Positions 28,413 through 35,661 of a stretch of DNA of 64,000 nucleotides are shown piece after piece; positions within the stretch are counted from its first letter, which is position 1; each line of letters opens with the position of its first letter. The stretch is from Aestuariibacter salexigens DSM 15300 (lineage in GTDB: Bacteria; Pseudomonadota; Gammaproteobacteria; Enterobacterales; Alteromonadaceae). The stretch spans positions 1-64,000 of the forward strand of contig NZ_AUBH01000007.1 of assembly GCF_000429145.1 (NCBI RefSeq). The letters are read 5' to 3'. Both the position numbers and the translations under genes were made by a program. The notes beneath the pieces are model-generated. The model was not told where the DNA came from, ran no database searches, and saw only the letters and a program-made list of their open reading frames with translations.

Positions 28413-29272
28413 CGCAAGGTAAACTACTGTCGTACTGGCGTTTAATGAGAGCCGATAAACCCATTGGTATATATCTTTTGCTGTGGCCGACGGTATGGGC
28501 ATTACTGATTGCTGCTCAGGGGCTGCCGGAATGGCATATCCTTTTCGTTTTTGTTGCCGGTGTGGTCGTTATGCGCTCTGCCGGGTGTGTGATAAACGAT
28601 TATGCAGACCGACATGTTGACGGCGCGGTGAAGCGTACTTCAGCACGTCCGCTTGTGTCCGGAGAAGTAACGGAACGTGAAGCGCTGGGATTGTTCGCAG
28701 CATTGATTGCCATCGCCTTAGTGCTGGTATTACAACTCAATGTGCACACTATCTTACTGTCATTGGGTGCACTGATGCTGGCCAGTAGCTATCCGTTTAT
28801 GAAGCGCTACACGCATCTGCCTCAGGTCGTGCTAGGCGCCGCCTTCGGTTGGGGGATCCCTATGGCCTTTATGGCCATTCAGCAGCAGGTGCCGTGGTGG
28901 GCATGGATTGTCTATGCAGCAAACCTAAGCTGGACGGTTGCGTATGACACCTTCTACGCAATGGTAGATAGGGACGACGATATTGAGATTGGAGTAAAGT
29001 CGACGGCGATTTTATTTGGCAAACATGACTTACTGATTATCGCCGCGCTGCAGTGTGTGATGCTGGCACTGTTGATACTGGTGGGACATCAATTAGCCCT
29101 TTCCTGGCCTTACTGGATGTCTTTGCTGGTTTGCGTAGGCCTGTTTATCCAACAGCTTTGGTCAACACGTGACAGAGATAGGCAGGCCTGTTTTCATGCG
29201 TTTCTGAACAATCACTACGTCGGACTGGTCATTGCTTTAGGGCTGAGCGGACACTATCTAATAATTGCCTGA
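28409..29272 (+). CDS. ubiA: 4-Hydroxybenzoate octaprenyltransferase
   Basis: Integral membrane prenyltransferase that joins a polyprenyl chain to 4-hydroxybenzoate. 287 residues with about eight or nine hydrophobic helices. Both Asp-rich motifs are intact: [15 protein letters not shown] and [20 protein letters not shown] start overlapping the ubiC stop, so the first two steps of ubiquinone synthesis are coupled. Confidence 0.97.
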   Translation: MTQGKLLSYWRLMRADKPIGIYLLLWPTVWALLIAAQGLPEWHILFVFVAGVVVMRSAGCVINDYADRHVDGAVKRTSARPLVSGEVTEREALGLFAALIAIALVLVLQLNVHTILLSLGALMLASSYPFMKRYTHLPQVVLGAAFGWGIPMAFMAIQQQVPWWAWIVYAANLSWTVAYDTFYAMVDRDDDIEIGVKSTAILFGKHDLLIIAALQCVMLALLILVGHQLALSWPYWMSLLVCVGLFIQQLWSTRDRDRQACFHAFLNNHYVGLVIALGLSGHYLIIA

Positions 29273-29282
29273 ACCACCCGAA

Positions 29283-29540
29283 TTAAGCGTTACCACCCGA
29301 GTGCTGTTTTTCCAGTTCAGCGATTCGCGCTTCCATGGCTTCAAGCTTCTCGCGGGTTCGGATCAGTACCTGGCTTTGCACGTCGAATTCTTCACGACTG
29401 ACAAAATCCAGCTTGGATAGTTGTGACTGCAGCACCTGTTTAATGCGCTGCTCTGCCTCACCAGCCATACTTTTCACACCGGGTGGTACAGCGTTAGAAA
29501 TTTGTTTGGCGATGTCTTCAAGTTTTTTAGGATCTAGCAT
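29283..29540 (-). CDS. ubiK: Ubiquinone biosynthesis accessory factor UbiK
   Basis: A small 85-residue coiled-coil protein (YqiC/BMFP family) that assists the later, soluble steps of ubiquinone synthesis in E. coli and Salmonella. It has an N-terminal amphipathic helix (LEDIAKQISNAVPPG) and a C-terminal coiled coil (about 45-80, RTREKLEAMEARIAELEKQ). Strong AGGAGGT 6 nt upstream of the ATG. It is convergent with ubiCA, which places three ubiquinone genes side by side. Confidence 0.95.
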   Translation of the reverse strand: MLDPKKLEDIAKQISNAVPPGVKSMAGEAEQRIKQVLQSQLSKLDFVSREEFDVQSQVLIRTREKLEAMEARIAELEKQHSGGNA

Positions 29541-29692
29541 CTGGCACCTCCTGTTCCGCGTGGCAGCCTGTATTCAATAAACGTGATAATGTGAGTGTAA
29601 CATTGTAAGCCGACGCACAGGTACAAAGACTATTGGCCTGTGACGACTAAATTCACTACACTTTCGCTCCTTCTTTGCCGTAGTGTGTTTGT

Positions 29693-31705
29693 ATGAAGCT
29701 AAATCCTGGCCAACAACAAGCCGTTGAGTACATATCCGGTCCCTGTCTGGTGCTGGCTGGCGCAGGCAGTGGCAAAACTCGCGTTATTACCAACAAAATT
29801 GCTTATCTGGTGCGTCAGTGTGATATTCCTGCCCGCTATATCGCTGCGGTGACGTTTACCAACAAAGCCGCGCGGGAAATGAAAGAACGCGTCGCGCAAA
29901 CGCTTGGAAAGAAAGAGGCGCGGGGGCTGAAGGTGTCGACCTTTCACACATTAGGTCTGAATATCATCAAAGCAGAAACCAAATCGCTGGGCATCAAGCC
30001 GGGTTTTAGCTTGTTTGATGATAAGGACACCATGCAGCTGTTAAAAGATCTGACCGATGATGAACTTGGCGGAGACAAAGAGCAGTTGGCTATTCTGCAG
30101 AACTGCATTTCAAACTGGAAGAATGACTTGCTGCTGCCTGAGCAGCTACTGGCTAGCGCGTCGTCACAGGGCGAAAATGAATTTGCGCAATTTTACCAGC
30201 GTTACCAGAATCATCTGCGAGCCTATAACGCCCTGGATTTCGATGATCTGATCTTAATGCCCACTCTACTATTCAAAGAGCAGCAACACCTTCGCGAGAA
30301 GTGGCAAAGCAGAATTCAGTACTTGTTGGTTGATGAATATCAGGATACCAATACCAGCCAGTACGAATTGGTAAGATTGTTAGTCGGGGAAAGGGCACGA
30401 TTTACCGTGGTAGGGGATGACGATCAGTCCATTTATTCATGGCGCGGCGCTAAACCACAGAATCTGGCGTTGCTGCAAAAGGATTTTCCACGTCTAAACG
30501 TAATAAAGCTCGAACAGAACTATCGTTCTTCAGGCCGGATACTGCACAGCGCAAACATCCTCATTCAGAACAACCCCCATGTGTTTGATAAGCGCCTTTT
30601 CTCTGAACTGGATTACGGTGAGCCGCTGAAAGTGCTGGTTACCAAAAATGAAGAGGATGAAGCCGAGCGCGTGGTATCCGAACTGATTGCGCACAAGTTT
30701 ATGCGCAACACTGATTTTCGCGATTACGCCATTTTGTACCGGGGCAATCATCAGTCCCGCGTATTTGAAAAGGTATTGATGCGCAACCGTATTCCCTATC
30801 GCATCAGCGGTGGGATGTCGTTTTTTGGCCGTACGGAAGTCAAAGACATCATGGCCTATCTACGCTTATTGGTGAATCAGGACGACGATAACGCGTTGCT
30901 TCGCATTATCAATACGCCAACTCGCGGGATTGGCAGAGCCACATTAGAAAAACTGGGTAATTTTGCTAATCATCTGCATGTCAGTATTTTTGAAGCGGCC
31001 TGTCACCAAGGACTGGCATCAGTGCTCACTGGTAAGGCACTGCAATCTGTACAGCAGTTCTCTCGCTGGATAGTCGAATTGTCAGACCGCGCTATAAGAG
31101 GGGACGCGGCCGCTTGTATCCGTGAACTGATTAAAGCATCCGGCTATGAAGAATGGCTATATGAAACCAGTCCCAGCCCGAAAGCGGCGGAAATGGCGAT
31201 GTCGAACATCAGTACGCTGTTTGGCTGGGTGACGGATATGCTGGAGGGTAATGAGCTCGATGCACCTATGACCCTTCAGGAAGTCGTTAACAGACTTATT
31301 TTGCGCGATATGATGGAGCGCGGCGAGGAGGCTGATGATGCCGATCAGGTGCAGCTCATGACGCTACATGCGTCAAAAGGACTGGAGTTTCCGTTTGTGT
31401 TTATGGTGGGAATGGAAGAAGGATTATTACCTCACCAGAGCAGCATTGATGAAGACAATATCGAAGAAGAACGACGCTTAGGGTATGTCGGGATCACCAG
31501 AGCACAGCAGGAACTCACGTTTACTCTGGCCAGAGAGCGCCGTCAGTATGGAGAACTTATCGCTCCTGAACCCAGCCGTTTTTTGTTTGAATTACCTCAG
31601 GATGATGTCGTGTGGCAGGATAAAAAAGTGAAAGACAGTCCGGAAGTCAGGCAACAAAAAGGTCAGCAGAGCATCAGTAATTTACGCAACCTCCTGAATA
31701 AATAA
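29693..31705 (+). CDS. rep: ATP-dependent DNA helicase Rep
   Basis: Superfamily 1A 3'-5' helicase that clears protein roadblocks ahead of the replication fork. 670 residues. Motifs in order: Q motif LNPGQQQAV, Walker [19 protein letters not shown], Walker [22 protein letters not shown], and late motifs [12 protein letters not shown] and VGITRAQ. It matches Rep rather than UvrD from the first residues. Monocistronic, convergent with the GGDEF/EAL gene 5 nt away. Confidence 0.97.
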   Translation: MKLNPGQQQAVEYISGPCLVLAGAGSGKTRVITNKIAYLVRQCDIPARYIAAVTFTNKAAREMKERVAQTLGKKEARGLKVSTFHTLGLNIIKAETKSLGIKPGFSLFDDKDTMQLLKDLTDDELGGDKEQLAILQNCISNWKNDLLLPEQLLASASSQGENEFAQFYQRYQNHLRAYNALDFDDLILMPTLLFKEQQHLREKWQSRIQYLLVDEYQDTNTSQYELVRLLVGERARFTVVGDDDQSIYSWRGAKPQNLALLQKDFPRLNVIKLEQNYRSSGRILHSANILIQNNPHVFDKRLFSELDYGEPLKVLVTKNEEDEAERVVSELIAHKFMRNTDFRDYAILYRGNHQSRVFEKVLMRNRIPYRISGGMSFFGRTEVKDIMAYLRLLVNQDDDNALLRIINTPTRGIGRATLEKLGNFANHLHVSIFEAACHQGLASVLTGKALQSVQQFSRWIVELSDRAIRGDAAACIRELIKASGYEEWLYETSPSPKAAEMAMSNISTLFGWVTDMLEGNELDAPMTLQEVVNRLILRDMMERGEEADDADQVQLMTLHASKGLEFPFVFMVGMEEGLLPHQSSIDEDNIEEERRLGYVGITRAQQELTFTLARERRQYGELIAPEPSRFLFELPQDDVVWQDKKVKDSPEVRQQKGQQSISNLRNLLNK

Positions 31706-31710
31706 GATGA

Positions 31711-34323
31711 TTACGCAGTTTGTCTTGATTTTTCGATGACTGTATTGAACGGCACAGACTCAGCAAGATACCTGCCTTGTCCGAAACGACAGCCAATCTC
31801 TTCCAGTGCTGCCATTTGCTGACGACTTTCGACACCGTCTGCAATCAACTTGTAGTTCAGATGTTCTGAAATCAACATCACTGACTGAATAAGCTTGATG
31901 TTACGCTGTGAGCGCGGAATAGACTTAACGAATCGATGGTCGATTTTGACGAAATCAAACGGGTAAGCGAATAAATAACTCAATGACGCCAAACCGCTAC
32001 CAAAATTATCCAGCACCAGTGTGACACCAACGCGTTTTAGCTTTTTAATCGCGGGTAACAGGAACTGTGATCGTCTGTTCAGGTCATTTTCATCAAACTC
32101 AAATGCCAGCATTTTCGGATCAATGCCGCTGTTCTTGATGTAATCAACCAGCTGGTTAACCAGTGAGGGTTGCATGATATGGTTGATAGATAAATTCACC
32201 GCCACCTTGTGGTGACGTTCCTCACCCTCTTGCCATAGCTTCAGAATGTCACACGCTTTGCCGAGCATGAACATATCCAGTTCGAGCGTTAAACCACTAT
32301 GCTCTGCAACGTGCCAGAACTGTTCGCGCTTCACTTTACCCAGCGTTGGATGTTGCCAGCGAACATAACACTCGTGGAATATTACCTGCTTATCGGCAAA
32401 GCTGAATGCGGGTTGCAGATAGCACTCGAATTCTTCTTCACGTAGCGTGCGGCGGAACTCATTTTCAAGCGCCAACTCTTCAAGCAAGCGATCGCGCATA
32501 CTCTTATCGAACATCACGTAGCGGCCACGGCCCATGGCTTTGGCCTGATACATGGCTGCGTCAGCGTCTCGAATGATTTCGTCTGCTGATTGATATCCGC
32601 TTTCAATATAGGCAATACCGATACTGGCACCCGAATACATTTCTTTGCCTTCCAATTCAAAGGGCAAAGAAATAGATTCAATGATACGTGATGCCACCTC
32701 TTCGACATCTTCGTCGCTCTCGAAGTTGTCTAGCAGGATAACGAATTCGTCACCGCCGAGACGCGCGAGCAAGTCGTGTCCGCGAATACAGTTCTGGATG
32801 CGTCTGGCAACTTCAATCAGGAACTGGTCTCCGGCCAAATGGCCGAGCGTGTCGTTAATCAGCTTAAAGCGGTCGAGGTCAATAAACAGCACTGCGAAGT
32901 TATTTTCCTTGTAGCGCTTTTTGTTCGCTATCGCCAGTTCAAGACGGCTGTTAAACATGGTGCGGTTGGGCAAGTCAGTCAGACCGTCGTGATGCGCATC
33001 ATGAAGCAGCTTTAATTCAATTTGTTTACGTTCGTTGATCTGTTTTTTCAGGAACTCATTGGTCTGGTGTAGCTCTTCTGTGCGCTCCTGCACTTTTTCC
33101 GTCAGTATCTGGTTGTATTCCTGTATCGAGTCGGCTGAACGTTTACGCTCCATCGCCACGGCAATGTGGTGTGATACAAAGCGCAATAATTCCAGGTCAC
33201 GCTGTGTATATTTGGCGTGCTTACCGTAGGTCTGAATGGCAATAACGCCTGAGATTTCACCATCAACGACCAGCGGTGAACCGAGCCAAGAGTTAGAACT
33301 GTCAAGCATTCGCTGGGCGGTTGACACGTCCAGTTCGCCCGCTTCGGCCAGTTCAACAACGCGAGACGGGTTGACCAGTTCGGCTCTGCCGGTACGCAGT
33401 ACATATTCGGTCAGACCCAGGCCGAGGGGACGACTTTCCTGAGAATCCTTATTTTCATCACTGAAGTAGGGAAACTCGAGTTTCTCACCTTTTTCGTCAA
33501 GTGTGGCAATGTAACAGTTTGGTGCGCTTAATAGACGCGCGATGATGTCGTGGAGGCTGCCATAAAACTGCAGCATGTTGCCTTCAAAGCCGGCCGATAG
33601 CTCAGAAATCTCAAACAACGCTTGCTGCAGAGATTCGATGCGCTGACGCTCCAGAATCTCTTCCTGTAGCTCATCATTCATTTGGCGTAGTTGTTTGGTA
33701 CGCTCGCGAATAGTGCGTTCGGTTAGCTCCCGACTCTTTACCCTGTCGACAGTGTTGATAATGTGCTGCGACACGAACAGCAGCAGCTCGAGATCGTCTG
33801 GTGAGTAGCGAACCGCGTCGTCATAACTCTGCACCACCATGGCGCCGATAACCTGGGAGCCTCTTTTCAGAGGCACGCCAATAAGATCTACAGGTAACTC
33901 ACCAAAAGCTTTGATTTTGTGTTTGGTCAGCAGTTCTTGCTGATTCTCTTTGGTAAAAACCAGATGTTTACCGCTTCTAAGGATATGCCCGGTGATGCCA
34001 TCCATCAGTTTGGATGCGGGAATTTGGGTTACCGTCTGTTCGTCAAATTCATCCACAAAGTAGACGAAATCAACCAGCTCTTTGTCACGTTCATAGAACG
34101 CGACAAAAAAGTTCTGGGCGTTCATAAAGCGTCCCACGATGTCGTGGATTGCGGGGTACAGACGTGATAATTCACTGACCGAACTGGCCAGCTCTGAAAT
34201 ATCAAACAGCGCTTTTTGCATAGCAACAGCGTGTTTGTATTTATCTGTCATCTGCTGCAACTGGGGAATGAGTTCGCGAAGTTCCTGTTCGGAAAGCTCA
34301 CCAGTTGACTTGTGGGACGTCAT
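31711..34323 (-). CDS. GAF-GAF-GGDEF-EAL protein with degenerate EAL domain
   Basis: A soluble cyclic-di-GMP signalling protein of 870 residues. Two GAF-type sensor domains (about 55-190 and 230-380) are joined by coiled coils, followed by GGDEF (about 440-600) and EAL (about 610-860). The GGDEF signature is intact (LARLGGDEF, motif at 523-527), so it should be a diguanylate cyclase. The EAL domain has lost its key residues: ECY replaces EAL, DNFGSG replaces DDFGTG and ADGVES replaces AEGVE. It is therefore unlikely to hydrolyse c-di-GMP and may bind ligand instead. ATG 34323; a TTG 15 nt upstream is in frame. Confidence 0.93.
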   Translation of the reverse strand: MTSHKSTGELSEQELRELIPQLQQMTDKYKHAVAMQKALFDISELASSVSELSRLYPAIHDIVGRFMNAQNFFVAFYERDKELVDFVYFVDEFDEQTVTQIPASKLMDGITGHILRSGKHLVFTKENQQELLTKHKIKAFGELPVDLIGVPLKRGSQVIGAMVVQSYDDAVRYSPDDLELLLFVSQHIINTVDRVKSRELTERTIRERTKQLRQMNDELQEEILERQRIESLQQALFEISELSAGFEGNMLQFYGSLHDIIARLLSAPNCYIATLDEKGEKLEFPYFSDENKDSQESRPLGLGLTEYVLRTGRAELVNPSRVVELAEAGELDVSTAQRMLDSSNSWLGSPLVVDGEISGVIAIQTYGKHAKYTQRDLELLRFVSHHIAVAMERKRSADSIQEYNQILTEKVQERTEELHQTNEFLKKQINERKQIELKLLHDAHHDGLTDLPNRTMFNSRLELAIANKKRYKENNFAVLFIDLDRFKLINDTLGHLAGDQFLIEVARRIQNCIRGHDLLARLGGDEFVILLDNFESDEDVEEVASRIIESISLPFELEGKEMYSGASIGIAYIESGYQSADEIIRDADAAMYQAKAMGRGRYVMFDKSMRDRLLEELALENEFRRTLREEEFECYLQPAFSFADKQVIFHECYVRWQHPTLGKVKREQFWHVAEHSGLTLELDMFMLGKACDILKLWQEGEERHHKVAVNLSINHIMQPSLVNQLVDYIKNSGIDPKMLAFEFDENDLNRRSQFLLPAIKKLKRVGVTLVLDNFGSGLASLSYLFAYPFDFVKIDHRFVKSIPRSQRNIKLIQSVMLISEHLNYKLIADGVESRQQMAALEEIGCRFGQGRYLAESVPFNTVIEKSRQTA

Positions 34324-34375
34324 AATCTGCCAATGCAAGGTTTAACGGTCAAACGTTAAACATACGTGATAAACA

Positions 34376-34402
34376 TAAAAATGGCCACTGCTTCAGTGGC
34401 CA
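34376..34402 (-). terminator. Terminator of the cytochrome c5 gene
   Basis: On the minus strand a perfect 9-bp stem TGGCCACTG / CAGTGGCCA with a 3-nt loop is followed by a T run, 22 nt past the stop codon. Confidence 0.9.
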
Positions 34403-34424
34403 GTTTGCGTGCAAAATTGGGTAA

Positions 34425-34829
34425 TTAAATTCCCTCAATCATGTATTCAATCGCAGCTTTGATATCGTCATTTGAGCAGTTACCACAGGTCCCCATGGGA
34501 GGCATGCCGCCAATACCGTTAATAGCATTTTGCCAAACAGTATCAAAACCCTTTTCATCCAAACGAGGCTGCCAGTCAGCTGCAACTTGTAATTTTGGTG
34601 CACCCAGCACACCCACACCGTGACACGCTACGCATGCCTGGTTATAGATTTCTTCACCTGAACGAGGTCCACCGGCAGCAGGTGCCGCCTGAGCGCCTGC
34701 AATATGTACTGACCCAGTCGGTTTAATACGCTCTTTGATCGCTTCCTCAGTCATTTCTTGCGCCTGTACAGCGAAAACGGTTAACGCACAAGCGACAACA
34801 CCAAGTAATACTTTACGAATCACACTCAT
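34425..34829 (-). CDS. Cytochrome c5 family protein
   Basis: A small periplasmic or membrane-tethered c-type cytochrome (134 residues). The signal/anchor helix lies at about residues 5-24 (VLLGVVACALTVFAVQA). The haem is bound at CVACHG, with the Met ligand in GGMPPMG, and the second Cys pair CGNC is the c5 hallmark. Electron donor and acceptor are unknown. Two starts compete: ATG 34829 abuts GGAG with no spacing, while GTG 34823 has GGAG 6 nt away and better spacing. A sigma-70 promoter and a terminator frame it as a single-gene unit. Confidence 0.93.
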   Translation of the reverse strand: MSVIRKVLLGVVACALTVFAVQAQEMTEEAIKERIKPTGSVHIAGAQAAPAAGGPRSGEEIYNQACVACHGVGVLGAPKLQVAADWQPRLDEKGFDTVWQNAINGIGGMPPMGTCGNCSNDDIKAAIEYMIEGI

Positions 34830-34865
34830 CTCCAAAGCGATTTGATTAATTCTTAACAGCGTTCG

Positions 34866-34893
34866 ATTATAACGGGAAATCACATATGAACAA
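34866..34893 (-). promoter_or_regulatory. Predicted promoter of the cytochrome c5 gene
   Basis: On the minus strand, TTGTTC (34893-34888) and a perfect TATAAT (34871-34866) are 16 bp apart. The leader would be about 30 nt. Confidence 0.7.
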
Positions 34894-35008
34894 CTTTTAG
34901 TTCGATAAGAAGAAATCAGCCCGCAATCAACGCAAAACACATATTTTTATACGCTAAAACCAGTTGAAGCGATTACATCAGCTGCGTATCATTAGCGCCG
35001 CTTTACAA

Positions 35009-35052
35009 GCACCCGTAGCTCAGCTGGGTAATGAGCGGTCTCCGTAGGGGAC
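35009..35052 (+). pseudogene. Truncated tRNA-Arg-like fragment (5' part)
   Basis: The first 20 bases or so (GCACCCGTAGCTCAGCTGG) are identical to the 5' end of the intact tRNA-Arg at 35210. The D arm still pairs (GCTC/GAGC). The anticodon arm is altered and cannot form a normal 7-nt loop, and no T arm or acceptor 3' strand follows. It is a broken copy, not a working tRNA. Confidence 0.75.
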
Positions 35053-35077
35053 GATTAGTGATTTAACATCACTAATC
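35053..35077. repeat. Perfect inverted repeat after the tRNA fragment
   Basis: Ten-bp arms GATTAGTGAT / ATCACTAATC with a 5-nt loop begin exactly where similarity to tRNA-Arg ends. There is no T tract. The following 35078-35209 holds no gene; two CATGGACG words (near 35124 and 35179) and a GACCC/GGGTC hairpin are the only structure seen. Confidence 0.7.
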
Positions 35078-35209
35078 GAGCGAAGCACGCGAGTACAGGA
35101 GGTACGAGCTGGGGGAAATGCATCATGGACGTGTTTACCAGACACATAATTCGTCAGCCTGGTTTGGAACGACCCACCATGGACGGGTCAGAACAAGTTA
35201 TTAAAGTCC

Positions 35210-35286
35210 GCACCCGTAGCTCAGCTGGATAGAGCGTTGCCCTCCGGAGGCAAAGGTCATAGGTTCGAATCCTATCGGGTGCGCCA
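35210..35286 (+). tRNA. tRNA-Arg (anticodon CCG)
   Basis: A complete 77-nt tRNA with encoded CCA. Acceptor GCACCCG/CGGGTGC, D arm GCTC/GAGC, anticodon stem TTGCC/GGCAA with loop CTCCGGA (anticodon CCG, reads CGG), and T arm ATAGG-TTCGAAT-CCTAT. It closely resembles E. coli tRNA-Arg(CCG). A terminator follows 8 nt later. Confidence 0.97.
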
Positions 35287-35293
35287 TAAATGC

Positions 35294-35320
35294 AAAACCG
35301 ACCTTTTGGGTCGGTTTTTG
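35294..35320 (+). terminator. Terminator of tRNA-Arg
   Basis: Stem AAAACCGACC / GGTCGGTTTT with a short loop and a T run, directly after the tRNA. Confidence 0.93.
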
Positions 35321-35359
35321 CGTTTAGCACCTTATGGATGAGAAGCTATTGAGGTTCGA

Positions 35360-35409
35360 CCAAAATGTCGGGAACATTTTGGGACTGCCGCAGGCAGGCC
35401 GCGAAGCGG
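35360..35409. repeat. Three consecutive small hairpins downstream of tRNA-Arg
   Basis: Three perfect inverted repeats in 50 bp: CCAAAATGT/ACATTTTGG (35360-35382, 5-nt loop), CTGCC/GGCAG (35385-35397) and CCGC/GCGG (35399-35409). They lie between the tRNA terminator and a copy of the tRNA 3' end. This looks like a small structured non-coding element; I cannot name a family. Confidence 0.6.
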
Positions 35410-35431
35410 TGAGTATCAGGATGATGCGAAC

Positions 35432-35450
35432 AATCCTATCGGGTGCGCCA
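35432..35450 (+). repeat. Copy of the tRNA-Arg 3' end (19 bp)
   Basis: Identical over 19 bp to the last 19 bases of the tRNA-Arg at 35210, including the CCA. No other tRNA arm precedes it. It could be an attachment-site duplicate or the remains of a lost tRNA copy. Confidence 0.8.
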
Positions 35451-35477
35451 TACGTGACTTTGGTGTATACCTGATAC

Positions 35478-35513
35478 ATAGGTAACACTTTATTCCGAAT
35501 GGATAGGTAACAC
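35478..35513. repeat. Direct repeat of ATAGGTAACAC
   Basis: Two identical 11-bp words at 35478-35488 and 35503-35513, start points 25 bp apart. Spaced direct repeats like these occur at the ends of some transposons; no transposase gene is present here. The assignment is tentative. Confidence 0.4.
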
Positions 35514-35553
35514 ATTCAGAACAAAGCAATGCTTTGCCGTGAACCTGCTGCGC

Positions 35554-35568
35554 CCTATCGGGTGCGCC
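35554..35568 (+). repeat. Second copy of the tRNA-Arg 3' end (15 bp)
   Basis: CCTATCGGGTGCGCC is identical to 15 bases at the 3' end of tRNA-Arg (stopping before the last A). With 35432-35450 it makes two tRNA tails downstream of one intact gene. The rest, 35569-35661, is the leader of the next gene, with nothing else visible. Confidence 0.7.
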
Positions 35569-35661
35569 TTCGCATTTGCGCCGCAACCACCTTCCTTGTA
35601 TTAAAAATCACTTGTTTCTATTGTTAATGCTCTGACACTGTTTTTTACTACGCAGGTACTT

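Noticed and set aside
35009-35052. A second working tRNA
   Set aside because: Only the acceptor 5' strand and D arm are present; the anticodon loop and T arm do not form.
35324-35515. 63-codon minus-strand frame over the hairpin block and direct repeat
   Set aside because: Composed of structured repeats and a tRNA tail; no ribosome binding site and no family resemblance.
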